A DNA stretch of 6,288 nucleotides from Pseudomonadota bacterium (GTDB lineage: Bacteria; Pseudomonadota; Gammaproteobacteria; Burkholderiales; SG8-39): contig JAKAIH010000174.1 of the NCBI GenBank assembly GCA_021825225.1, forward strand, positions 1-6,288, written 5' to 3'. Made by a program: the position numbers and the translations under genes. Positions 1 through 5,492 of the stretch are shown here, one piece after another. Below the pieces are notes generated by a model, which saw only the letters and a list, made by a program, of their open reading frames with translations, did no database searches and was not told the DNA's origin. The stretch's first letter is position 1. Every line of letters starts with the position of its first letter.

Positions 1-369
1 GTAGTCCCAGGCGTAGTGCGGCGTGTCGTTGCGGCCGCCCGGAATCCCTTGCGCTTGCCATTCCCCGAGCAGGGCCGATGCAAACTCGCTGTCGCCCTTG
101 CGCCGGTACGGGATGCCCGGGATCAGGTCCGGCGCCTCGTCGGCCACGCACATGCCTTCGTGCACGCCCTGGCAGGTTGCATACCAGCCGAAGGTGCAGA
201 TCCAGTGCGACGAGTTGACCACGAACAGATCCGGCTTCAGCTCGCGCAAGGCTCGCCCCAGCGCGCGCTCGCCCTCGACCAGGGTCAGCTGGAAATCCGG
301 CGTATTCTGCGCCAGGCCGAGTGTCGGCACGTGCGGAACGACGGCAGCGGCTATGAGTCCTGGATTCAT
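1..369 (-). CDS. LigB-type class III extradiol ring-cleavage dioxygenase, N-terminal part (cut by window edge)
   Basis: The reading frame starts at ATG 369-367 and stays open to the window edge, giving the first 123 residues of a protein whose families are usually about 270-310 residues long. It fits the LigB-type (class III, non-heme Fe(II)) extradiol dioxygenases, which cleave catechols or aminophenols next to the hydroxyl. Visible support is the N-terminal AAVVPHVP segment with H13 and the VVNSSHW segment with H55, which match the two iron-ligand histidines. The final DTPHYAWDY resembles the start of the conserved D-x-G-T stretch. The third iron ligand, a Glu, would lie beyond the edge. 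A GGGGAT stretch upstream of the ATG can serve as ribosome binding site. The gene lies 14 nt after the CMD-family gene, so the two are surely co-transcribed. I cannot tell a catechol-, aminophenol- or carboxylated-substrate enzyme apart from this half. Family call is fairly sure; substrate unknown. Confidence 0.82.
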   Translation of the reverse strand, partial: MNPGLIAAAVVPHVPTLGLAQNTPDFQLTLVEGERALGRALRELKPDLFVVNSSHWICTFGWYATCQGVHEGMCVADEAPDLIPGIPYRRKGDSEFASALLGEWQAQGIPGGRNDTPHYAWDY

Positions 370-383
370 GTGTTATCCCCGGA

Positions 384-830
384 TCAGGCGGCCTTGGCAT
401 CGGCCTCGCGCTTGGCCACGTTGGCGAGGATTTCCGCGCCGCGATTGGCCGCAGGCAGACCGCGGAACAGAAAGCAAAGGTTGATTACCCCCTGCAGTTC
501 CTCCCAGCTGGCGCCGGCGCGGCGCGCCGCGATCGCATGCAGCGGTGCGGCATCGCTCAAGTCCATCAGCAGCATGCCGAACAGCATCATCTGGGCGGTT
601 TTCACGTCGAAGCACTTGGGGTACATGCCATGCTCGCGGATACGCTCCTGCAGATCCAGCATCTGCGGGTCGAGCGCGCCGGTGACATTGAGCCGCGCCT
701 CAATGCGCGGCGGGACGAAGCCGATCAAGTCCTGGTAGATCGCGGCGCGCTGCGCCAGCGTCTCTTTCTTATCGGCGTATTCGCCCATCGCGGCCTGCAC
801 GGCCTTGCTATCTATGCGTGGTGGCAGCAT
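384..830 (-). CDS. Carboxymuconolactone decarboxylase (CMD/AhpD-like) family protein
   Basis: This 148-residue protein has the size and helical pattern of the CMD family, small oligomeric proteins including 4-carboxymuconolactone decarboxylase and the AhpD peroxidase partner. Residues about 72-140 carry the CMD core: FDVKTAQMMLFGMLLMDLSD, then PLHAIAARRAGASWEEL, then INLCFLFRGLPAANRG. The family histidine is present at H98, but the CxxC positions seven and four residues before it are L91 and A94, so AhpD-like thiol redox chemistry is unlikely. The frame is open upstream to 1040, but the extension looks non-coding. I chose ATG 830-828 because GGGAGG lies just before it (spacing a tight 3 nt). 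It sits 255 nt after the acyl-CoA ligase gene and 14 nt before the extradiol dioxygenase, suggesting a role in processing the ring-cleavage product, for example decarboxylation or isomerisation. That role is inferred from context. Confidence 0.82.
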   Translation of the reverse strand: MLPPRIDSKAVQAAMGEYADKKETLAQRAAIYQDLIGFVPPRIEARLNVTGALDPQMLDLQERIREHGMYPKCFDVKTAQMMLFGMLLMDLSDAAPLHAIAARRAGASWEELQGVINLCFLFRGLPAANRGAEILANVAKREADAKAA

Positions 831-1085
831 GAGCCTCCCGGAAGTATTTGTTCGAAAAAACACCCGCAAGCCGCGTCGCAGCGCCGTGGAATCCGCTTGC
901 GTCCCAATCGAGAAACGCGCGAGGATAACATAAGCCTGTGCCAATACCGGCCGTTCTAGCCCTGCGCTCGACCGCTGACGCGGCCGCCTTTCTAATCGGC
1001 TCAGAGGTTCCGTCTGCGCACCGTCGGCACCCTGCGCCAATCGCGGCCGGTCGCATCCCCGCGCTGCGGCGCCGCTGCTCGCTGC
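831..1085. other. Intergenic gap within the leftward gene group, no gene identified
   Basis: This 255-nt gap is large for an otherwise tight gene group. It holds a self-complementary GCGGCGCCGC at 1066-1075 without a U-tract, so I do not call a terminator. An ATG overlaps the ligase stop codon (ATGA, 1089-1086) and opens a 93-codon minus-strand frame to 808, but its composition is not protein-like and it overlaps the start of the CMD gene. I see no convincing -35/-10 pair. It may hold an internal promoter for the last two genes or be a decayed gene remnant. Confidence 0.5.
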
Positions 1086-2558
1086 TCATGTCGCACCCCC
1101 GAGATACAGGTCTTTGAGTTTGCGCCGCTGCAGCTTGCCGGTGGCGGTGAGGGGCAGCTCGTTCACCCATTTGATCAGGCGCGGCCGCTTTAGTTTCGGC
1201 AATGCCGCTATGCCCGCCTCGAGGCGCTCGCGTGCCTGCGTTTCCTGCCGCGGGGCGGCCACTGCGAACAAGGCGATCGAAACCAGGCCCTCGGCGTTTT
1301 CGAAACCAACCGCCGCGAGGCCCTCGACGCAGCCGGCGCTTGCGCCCAACAGCGTTTGTTCGACATCGAGGATGCTCACCCACTGCCCGGAGATTTTGAG
1401 CATGTCGTCGTCCCGCCCGCAAATCTCCATAGTTGCGTCGTCACGCCGCCGAAACAGATCACCCGGAGAAAACCAGCCGTCGGAGAAGCTGTCGCATTCG
1501 GCTTCGGGGCGCCGCCAGTAGCCGAGCGCGATCGAGGGGTGGCGCAGCCACAGCCGCTGCGGCGCCGTGCTGTCGCCGCTGTCGCGCATGCGGAATTCGA
1601 GCCGCGGCGAGGGCTTCAGCAGCCCGCTGTCGTTGTCGCAATAAAACACCAGCACCACGGTTTCCGACGCGCCGTAGCCCGAGACCGGCGCGACGCCGGT
1701 CGCTTCGCGCCATTCGCGCCGCACTGCCGCGGGCAGCGCCTCGCCCGCCGATCCGTAGCAGCGCACGCCGGCGGCGGCGAGCCGCGCGGCCACGCCGCCC
1801 TGGAGCATCTTGAGGTAAAGCGTGGGCACGGAGAACAGCGCCGTCGGGCGATGCCGCTCGACCACTTCCGCTACGCGCTCGGCGGTAGGCCATTCGCTGT
1901 CCAGGATCACCGTCGCGCCCAGGCGCAAACCTGCGCACAGGCTGTTCCCGAGCGCATAGGCGAAGAACATCTTGGATGAGGCGTAGATGCGATCCTGCGG
2001 GCCGAGTCCGAGGATGTCGCGGGCGAAATCGGCACAGGCGATCACGGTGCGCTGCGCATGCATGACCGCCTTGGGCAGGCCGGTGGTGCCGGAGGTGTAC
2101 ACCCACAGCGCCATGGCGTCGTCGGCCATCGCGGCGGCCGGAACGGGAAGCGCCGCGTTCAAGGCTTCGCTCCACTGCGCGTCGATTACCAGCCGCGGCG
2201 GGTCGGCGATATTCGCGAGCAGCCGCTCCAGGAGAGCGCGCGAGCTTTCGTTGCACCAGATGAAGCGCGCGCCGGATTCCGACAGCACCACGGTCAGTTC
2301 GCGCTCGAACAGGCGCGAGTTCAGGCCCACGGCGATGCCTCCCGCCCAGATCGCGCCCAGATAGGCGATCACCCAGGCAATGCCGTCGGGCGCGTACACC
2401 AGCACACGCCCGCCCTCCTCGAGCCCGCGCGCACGCCAGGCGCCGGCCGCGCGCGCCACCGCGTCGCGCAGCTCGGCGTAGGTCAAACGCTCTGCGCCGC
2501 ATTCCAGCGCACTCGCGCTGCCCTGCCCGGTAGCTAGCAGATAAGCGGCGGCGTTCAT
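1086..2558 (-). CDS. Benzoate-CoA ligase-family acyl-CoA synthetase (AMP-forming)
   Basis: This 490-residue ANL-superfamily enzyme should activate a carboxylic acid to its CoA thioester through an acyl-adenylate, in the cytoplasm. All core motifs are present: the P-loop YTSGTTGLPK at 154-163, YGASE at 295-299, the ribose-binding Asp of FSPGDLF (D367), the hinge region GRDDDMLKISGQWVS at 381-395, and the C-terminal catalytic lysine in TATGK (K475). The stretch IYASSKMFFAYALGN (191-205) is typical of the benzoate/4-hydroxybenzoate-CoA ligase group, which points to an aromatic or cyclic acid. It is slightly shorter than the usual 500-530 residues because of a compact N-terminus. After YGASE the segment reads TVVLVF, where I remember a histidine in classical benzoate-CoA ligases, so the acid may not be benzoate. 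It begins 18 nt after the FAH-family gene with no clear Shine-Dalgarno, suggesting translational coupling. Family sure; substrate open. Confidence 0.9.
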   Translation of the reverse strand: MNAAAYLLATGQGSASALECGAERLTYAELRDAVARAAGAWRARGLEEGGRVLVYAPDGIAWVIAYLGAIWAGGIAVGLNSRLFERELTVVLSESGARFIWCNESSRALLERLLANIADPPRLVIDAQWSEALNAALPVPAAAMADDAMALWVYTSGTTGLPKAVMHAQRTVIACADFARDILGLGPQDRIYASSKMFFAYALGNSLCAGLRLGATVILDSEWPTAERVAEVVERHRPTALFSVPTLYLKMLQGGVAARLAAAGVRCYGSAGEALPAAVRREWREATGVAPVSGYGASETVVLVFYCDNDSGLLKPSPRLEFRMRDSGDSTAPQRLWLRHPSIALGYWRRPEAECDSFSDGWFSPGDLFRRRDDATMEICGRDDDMLKISGQWVSILDVEQTLLGASAGCVEGLAAVGFENAEGLVSIALFAVAAPRQETQARERLEAGIAALPKLKRPRLIKWVNELPLTATGKLQRRKLKDLYLGGAT

Positions 2559-2576
2559 GCGCTGCGGCGGCCCGGT

Positions 2577-3281
2577 CTAGAGCGGCGCGACGATGCTCAC
2601 GCGCAACTCGCCCAGGCCGTCGACGCCGGCCACCAACTCGTCACCCGCCTTGGCGGCGCCCACTCCGGCCGGGGTGCCGGTGAAAATGGCGTCGCCGGCT
2701 TCGAGCGTGTAGTACTGCGTCAGGAACGCGATCTGCTCGGGCACGCTCCAGATCATCTGATCGATGTCGGATTGCTGGCGCAACGCGCCGTTCACCTTGA
2801 GCCAAAGCTTGCCCTTGGACGGATGCCCGACCTTGCTCGCGGGCGTGACCGGACCGCAGGGCGCGGCCTGGTCGAAGTCCTTGCCGAAACTCCACGGGCG
2901 GCCCTTGTCCTTGCCCAGCTGCTGCAAGTCGCGCCTGGTCATGTCCAGGCCGATGGCATAGCCCCAGATGTGGTCGTTCGCGCGTTCGGCGGAAATCTTG
3001 CGGCCACCCTTGCCGATCAGCGCGACCATTTCGGTTTCCCAATGATAGTTGCTGGTCATCGGCGGGTAGTGAATCCGGCCGCTCTCGCCGGCGTTAACCG
3101 CTACCAGGTCATGCGGCGCCTTGCAGAAGAAAAACGGCTGCTCGCGTCCGTCGCCACCCATTTCCTTCTGGTGTTCGACATAGTTGCGGCCGACGCAGAA
3201 TATGCGCCGCACCGGAAAACGGTCATTGGAACCAAGTACAGGCAGCGAAGGCTGCGGCCACATGTCTATGACGTAACTCAA
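2577..3281 (-). CDS. Fumarylacetoacetate hydrolase (FAH) family protein, fumarylpyruvate-hydrolase-like
   Basis: This 234-residue protein (counted from TTG) belongs to the FAH family, metal-dependent enzymes that hydrolyse the C-C bond of diketo acids or act as related hydratases or decarboxylases. The fold is complete: RRIFCVGRNYVEH (25-37) with the family His at 37, metal ligands E82 and E84 in HWETE, D113 in GLDMTRRD, GRPWSFGKDFD (127-137) and the C-terminal TGTPAGVG (201-208). Length and wording match the short fumarylpyruvate hydrolase type of the gentisate pathway. I chose TTG 3281-3279 because an ideal AAGGAG (3293-3288) lies 6 nt upstream and the resulting MSYVI start is, as I recall, typical of this subfamily; ATG 3263 has no such site. 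It is the first gene of the leftward group, 18 nt before the ligase. It probably splits the product made after ring cleavage; the exact substrate is unknown. Confidence 0.88.
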   Translation of the reverse strand: MSYVIDMWPQPSLPVLGSNDRFPVRRIFCVGRNYVEHQKEMGGDGREQPFFFCKAPHDLVAVNAGESGRIHYPPMTSNYHWETEMVALIGKGGRKISAERANDHIWGYAIGLDMTRRDLQQLGKDKGRPWSFGKDFDQAAPCGPVTPASKVGHPSKGKLWLKVNGALRQQSDIDQMIWSVPEQIAFLTQYYTLEAGDAIFTGTPAGVGAAKAGDELVAGVDGLGELRVSIVAPL

Positions 3282-3287
3282 TTCAAA

Positions 3288-3293
3288 CTCCTT
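3288..3293 (-). promoter_or_regulatory. Ribosome binding site that fixes the TTG start of the FAH-family gene
   Basis: On the minus strand AAGGAG is followed by six bases (TTTGAA) and then TTG at 3281-3279, in frame with the FAH-family protein. This spacing is optimal, and no comparable site precedes the next in-frame ATG at 3263. It therefore supports a TTG start. Confidence 0.75.
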
Positions 3294-3294
3294 T

Positions 3295-3456
3295 TCAAAA
3301 ATCCGCAACGCCCCGGCGCGCAAACCTGCGCCGGTTCAGATCAAGCTCAAGGCTCGCAACCCGGCCCGCGACTCGACGGCCCCGATCGGCAGCTTCAGAA
3401 TGATGTCGCCCGACCCGGCTGGGAAAACGCCGGGCGGCTGTCCCGCTGCTATGCAC
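3295..3456 (-). CDS. Possible short leader ORF upstream of the FAH-family gene (doubtful)
   Basis: A GTG at 3456-3454 follows AGGAGA (3466-3461) at a good distance and opens a 53-codon frame that stops with TGA at 3297-3295, one base before the ribosome binding site of the FAH-family gene. The predicted peptide is very basic (13 arginines) and resembles no family I know. About 60% of third codon positions are G or C, which looks lower than in the neighbouring enzymes, so it may not be a conserved protein. The stop next to the following ribosome binding site would suit translational coupling or a regulatory leader. A longer version from ATG 3492 has no comparable site. Confidence 0.22.
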   Translation of the reverse strand: MHSSGTAARRFPSRVGRHHSEAADRGRRVAGRVASLELDLNRRRFARRGVADF

Positions 3457-3527
3457 GAAATCTCCTCGAGGCGCCACGCGCCGTGGCGGCATGCGGCGCG
3501 CGCCCGGACCGGCTGTTGATTCGGCAC

Positions 3528-3556
3528 ACTATGCTGATTTGTGTCTGCTGTGTCAA
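3528..3556 (-). promoter_or_regulatory. Probable sigma-70 promoter of the leftward gene group
   Basis: On the minus strand a perfect -35 hexamer TTGACA (3556-3551) is followed by exactly 17 bases and the -10-like CATAGT (3533-3528, four of six matches to TATAAT). Transcription would start near 3521, leaving an untranslated leader of about 240 nt before the TTG start of the FAH-family gene. It is the best promoter match I found in the intergenic region. Confidence 0.55.
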
Positions 3557-3652
3557 TTGACCCTCTGCAAACGTCCGCGCTACAGCTCTGCTGCGCCAGG
3601 CGCCGCATCGCTTCTTGCCTTTTCGCCGGCATCTGTGTTACTTTATCGTGAC

Positions 3653-3670
3653 TGAATGAACATTCATTCA
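3653..3670. promoter_or_regulatory. Palindromic operator-like site, FadR (TetR-type) box
   Basis: The sequence TGAATGAA-CA-TTCATTCA is an 18-base inverted repeat with perfect 8-base arms and a 2-base centre. As I recall, the Bacillus subtilis FadR operator consensus is TGAATGANTANTCATTCA; this site agrees at 15 of the 16 fixed positions. FadR is a TetR-family repressor released by acyl-CoA. The site lies 133 bases before the SDR start codon and about 97 bases upstream of the leftward -35 box, so it most likely controls the rightward group and perhaps both. A further ATTC follows directly (3671-3674 region), giving a short ATTC direct repeat that could shift the register. The TetR gene at 5493 is the natural candidate for the binding protein; this pairing is inference. 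Confidence 0.7.
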
Positions 3671-3803
3671 TTCCGATTGTAGCGCATAGTGGAGCGGCTG
3701 GAAAGTGCCTTGCGCACGGCGCCGGGACGGAGCGATCCGCGGGAACGCCGGCAGCAGGTTTCCCCGCTTATTCTGGAACAGATTTCTTATTGCGGAGTTG
3801 AAT

Positions 3804-4550
3804 ATGCAACTGGACGGCAAGACGGCGGTGGTAACCGGAGCGGCATCCGGAATCGGGCGGGCGACCGCGGAAACCCTGGCGCGGGCAGGGGCGCATGTGC
3901 TGCTTGGCGACATTGCCGTGGAGGCAGGCGAGCAAAGCGCGGCGGCGATCCGCGCCAAAGGACTGGGCGCCGACTTCATCCGGCTCGACGTGACCGACCT
4001 CGAATCGATCGAGGCGTTCAAGCGCGCGGCCTATGCGCGGCGCGAACACGTGGACATCGTCGCCAATGTTGCCGGCTGGGGCAAGGTGGAGCCTTTCGTC
4101 AAGAACACGCCTGATTTCTGGCGCAAGGTAATCGACCTCAACCTGTTCGGCCCGATCGCGGTGACGCGCGCCTTTCTCGACGACATGATCGAGCGCAAGG
4201 CGGGCAAGATCGTCATCGTCTCCAGCGACGCCGGACGCGTCGGCAGCCTGGGCGAGTCGGTGTATGCCGGCGCGAAAGGCGGTGCGATCGCCTTTACCAA
4301 GTCCCTGGCGCGGGAAATGGCGCGCTTCAACATCAATGTGAACTGCGTCTGTCCCGGACCGACCGACACGCCGCTGCTGGCGGCCGTACCGGAGAAACAT
4401 CGCGAAGCCTTCGTGCGCGTCACACCCATGGGTCGCCTCGCGCAGCCCTCGGAGATCGCCGACGCGGTGCTGTTCTTTTCCAGCAGCAGCGCGAGTTTCG
4501 TCACCGGCCAGATCCTGAGCGTCAGCGGCGGCCTGGTACTGGCGGGCTGA
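3804..4550 (+). CDS. SDR-family NAD-dependent dehydrogenase, BadH-like (2-hydroxycyclohexanecarboxyl-CoA dehydrogenase type)
   Basis: This 248-residue protein is a classical short-chain dehydrogenase of normal length. The cofactor motif TGAASGIG spans 11-18, D36 at the end of the second strand favours NAD over NADP, and NVAG (88-91) replaces the usual NNAG. The catalytic residues are N113, S141, Y154 and K158 (YAGAK). [15 protein letters not shown] and [10 protein letters not shown], plus the C-terminal SVSGGL, recall BadH of Rhodopseudomonas palustris, which oxidises 2-hydroxycyclohexanecarboxyl-CoA in anaerobic benzoate breakdown; similar SDRs act on other cyclic hydroxyacyl-CoAs. GGAG at 3794-3797, 6 nt before ATG 3804, decides the start over the upstream in-frame ATG at 3705. 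It leads the rightward group, 38 nt before the crotonase gene, which fits consecutive steps on a ring-bearing CoA ester. SDR identity is certain; the BadH-type substrate is a similarity-based guess. Confidence 0.9.
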   Translation: MQLDGKTAVVTGAASGIGRATAETLARAGAHVLLGDIAVEAGEQSAAAIRAKGLGADFIRLDVTDLESIEAFKRAAYARREHVDIVANVAGWGKVEPFVKNTPDFWRKVIDLNLFGPIAVTRAFLDDMIERKAGKIVIVSSDAGRVGSLGESVYAGAKGGAIAFTKSLAREMARFNINVNCVCPGPTDTPLLAAVPEKHREAFVRVTPMGRLAQPSEIADAVLFFSSSSASFVTGQILSVSGGLVLAG

Positions 4551-4588
4551 ATTCATACCTATCAATCACCAATCGTCAGGAGAATCGC

Positions 4589-5407
4589 ATGTACAAACTC
4601 AAGGCCGCCGAGTGGCATCCGCAGCACTTCAAATGGGAAGTCAAGGACCGGGTGGGCACGATCACGCTGAATCGTCCCGAACGCAAGAACCCGCTGACGC
4701 TGGAGAGCTACGCCGAGCTGCGCGACACTTTCCACAAACTGCAGTACGCCGAAGACGTGCGCGCCGTGGTGTTCACCGGCGAGGGCGGCAATTTCTGCTC
4801 GGGCGGCGACGTACATGAAATCATCGGCCCCCTGACCAAAATGGATATGACCGGGCTGATCACATTCACCCGCATGACCGGAAACCTGGTGAAGGAGATG
4901 CGCACCTGCCCGCAACCCATCATTTCGGCAGTCGACGGCATCTGCGCCGGCGCCGGGGCGATCATCTCCATGGCGAGCGACCTGCGTTATGGCACGCCGG
5001 AGTGCAAGACCGCGTTCCTGTTCGTGCGCGTCGGCCTGGCCGGCTGCGACATGGGCGCATGTGCAATTTTGCCGCGCATTATCGGCCAAGGCCGCGCCTC
5101 GGAGCTGTTCTACACCGGGCGCGCCATGTCGGCCCAGGAAGGGCAGGCATGGGGCTATTACAACGAAATCGTGCCCAAGGACAAGCTGCTCGGGCGCGCG
5201 CACGCGATGGCGAAGGAAATCGCCGACGGCCCGTATTTTGCGCATGCCATGACCAAGAAATGCCTGCACCAGGAATGGAACCAGACCATCGAGCAGGCGC
5301 TGGAGACGGAGGCCGAGGCGCAGGCGATCTGCATGCAGACCAAGGACTTTACGCGCGCCTACAACGCGTTCGTGGCGAAGCAGAAGCCGGCGTTCGAGGG
5401 CAATTGA
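4589..5407 (+). CDS. Enoyl-CoA hydratase/isomerase (crotonase) family protein with non-standard active site
   Basis: This 272-residue protein has the crotonase fold, which binds acyl-CoA and stabilises an enolate in an oxyanion hole. [16 protein letters not shown] (21-36) and [10 protein letters not shown] (69-78) are the N-terminal landmarks; [20 protein letters not shown] (114-133) gives the second half of the oxyanion hole; a C-terminal helix region with AMTKKCLHQ follows. By hand alignment to rat mitochondrial hydratase, the two catalytic glutamates are replaced by I125 and F145. The acidic residue left nearby is D154 in GLAGCDMGA, a position close to the catalytic Asp of dienoyl-CoA isomerase. 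Simple hydration is therefore doubtful; isomerisation, ring hydrolysis or another enolate reaction is possible. GGAG at 4579-4582 lies 6 nt before ATG 4589. It follows the SDR by 38 nt and precedes the TetR gene by 85 nt, one apparent transcription unit. Superfamily is sure; reaction unknown. Confidence 0.9.
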   Translation: MYKLKAAEWHPQHFKWEVKDRVGTITLNRPERKNPLTLESYAELRDTFHKLQYAEDVRAVVFTGEGGNFCSGGDVHEIIGPLTKMDMTGLITFTRMTGNLVKEMRTCPQPIISAVDGICAGAGAIISMASDLRYGTPECKTAFLFVRVGLAGCDMGACAILPRIIGQGRASELFYTGRAMSAQEGQAWGYYNEIVPKDKLLGRAHAMAKEIADGPYFAHAMTKKCLHQEWNQTIEQALETEAEAQAICMQTKDFTRAYNAFVAKQKPAFEGN

Positions 5408-5492
5408 GGCGCCATCGCGCGCTTGCCGCAACGCTCGCTGCAAACGGCGGGCGGCGCGGCGCAGCGTCCTCTCATTCTGCAGCGGATTCCCA

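Larger units (their letters stand above)
3282..3803. other. Divergent intergenic control region between the two gene groups
   Basis: These 522 bases separate the start codons of the FAH-family gene (leftward) and the SDR gene (rightward). They hold a sigma-70-like leftward promoter (3528-3556), a palindromic operator-like site (3653-3670) and the long leader of the leftward transcript. In that leader are two small inverted repeats: CCCGGC/GCCGGG (3414-3419 and 3429-3434, 9-nt loop) and CGCCAC/GTGGCG (3472-3477 and 3483-3488, 5-nt loop). There is also a possible 53-codon leader ORF from GTG 3456. I could not identify a convincing -35/-10 pair for the rightward group, although it should lie near or just after the palindrome. 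No convincing full-size gene is present. Confidence 0.7.

Noticed and set aside
921..945. TTGGCAC on the minus strand as a sigma-54 or -35 element for the CMD gene
   Set aside because: The matching -12 GC element is absent at the required spacing, and no sigma-70 -10 hexamer fits at 17 bases.
831..1040. N-terminal extension of the CMD-family protein to an ATG at 1040
   Set aside because: The extra 70 residues have no CMD-family resemblance, and a GGGAGG ribosome binding site precedes the ATG at 830.
808..1089. 93-codon minus-strand ORF whose ATG overlaps the ligase stop codon (ATGA)
   Set aside because: The overlap is attractive, but the translation has no family resemblance, is of unprotein-like composition and runs into the start of the CMD gene.
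1459..2502. 347-codon minus-strand ORF inside the ligase gene
   Set aside because: Arg/Ala-rich frame-shifted shadow of the ligase, whose own frame carries every family motif.
3336..3671. 111-codon minus-strand ORF across the divergent intergenic region, its ATG within the palindrome's right flank
   Set aside because: No ribosome binding site, no recognisable protein character, and it covers both the operator-like site and the best promoter; treated as chance.
5408..5492. Possible terminator or separate promoter between the crotonase and TetR genes
   Set aside because: GC-rich with weak pairing, no T-tract and no convincing -35/-10 pair; co-transcription is the simpler reading.
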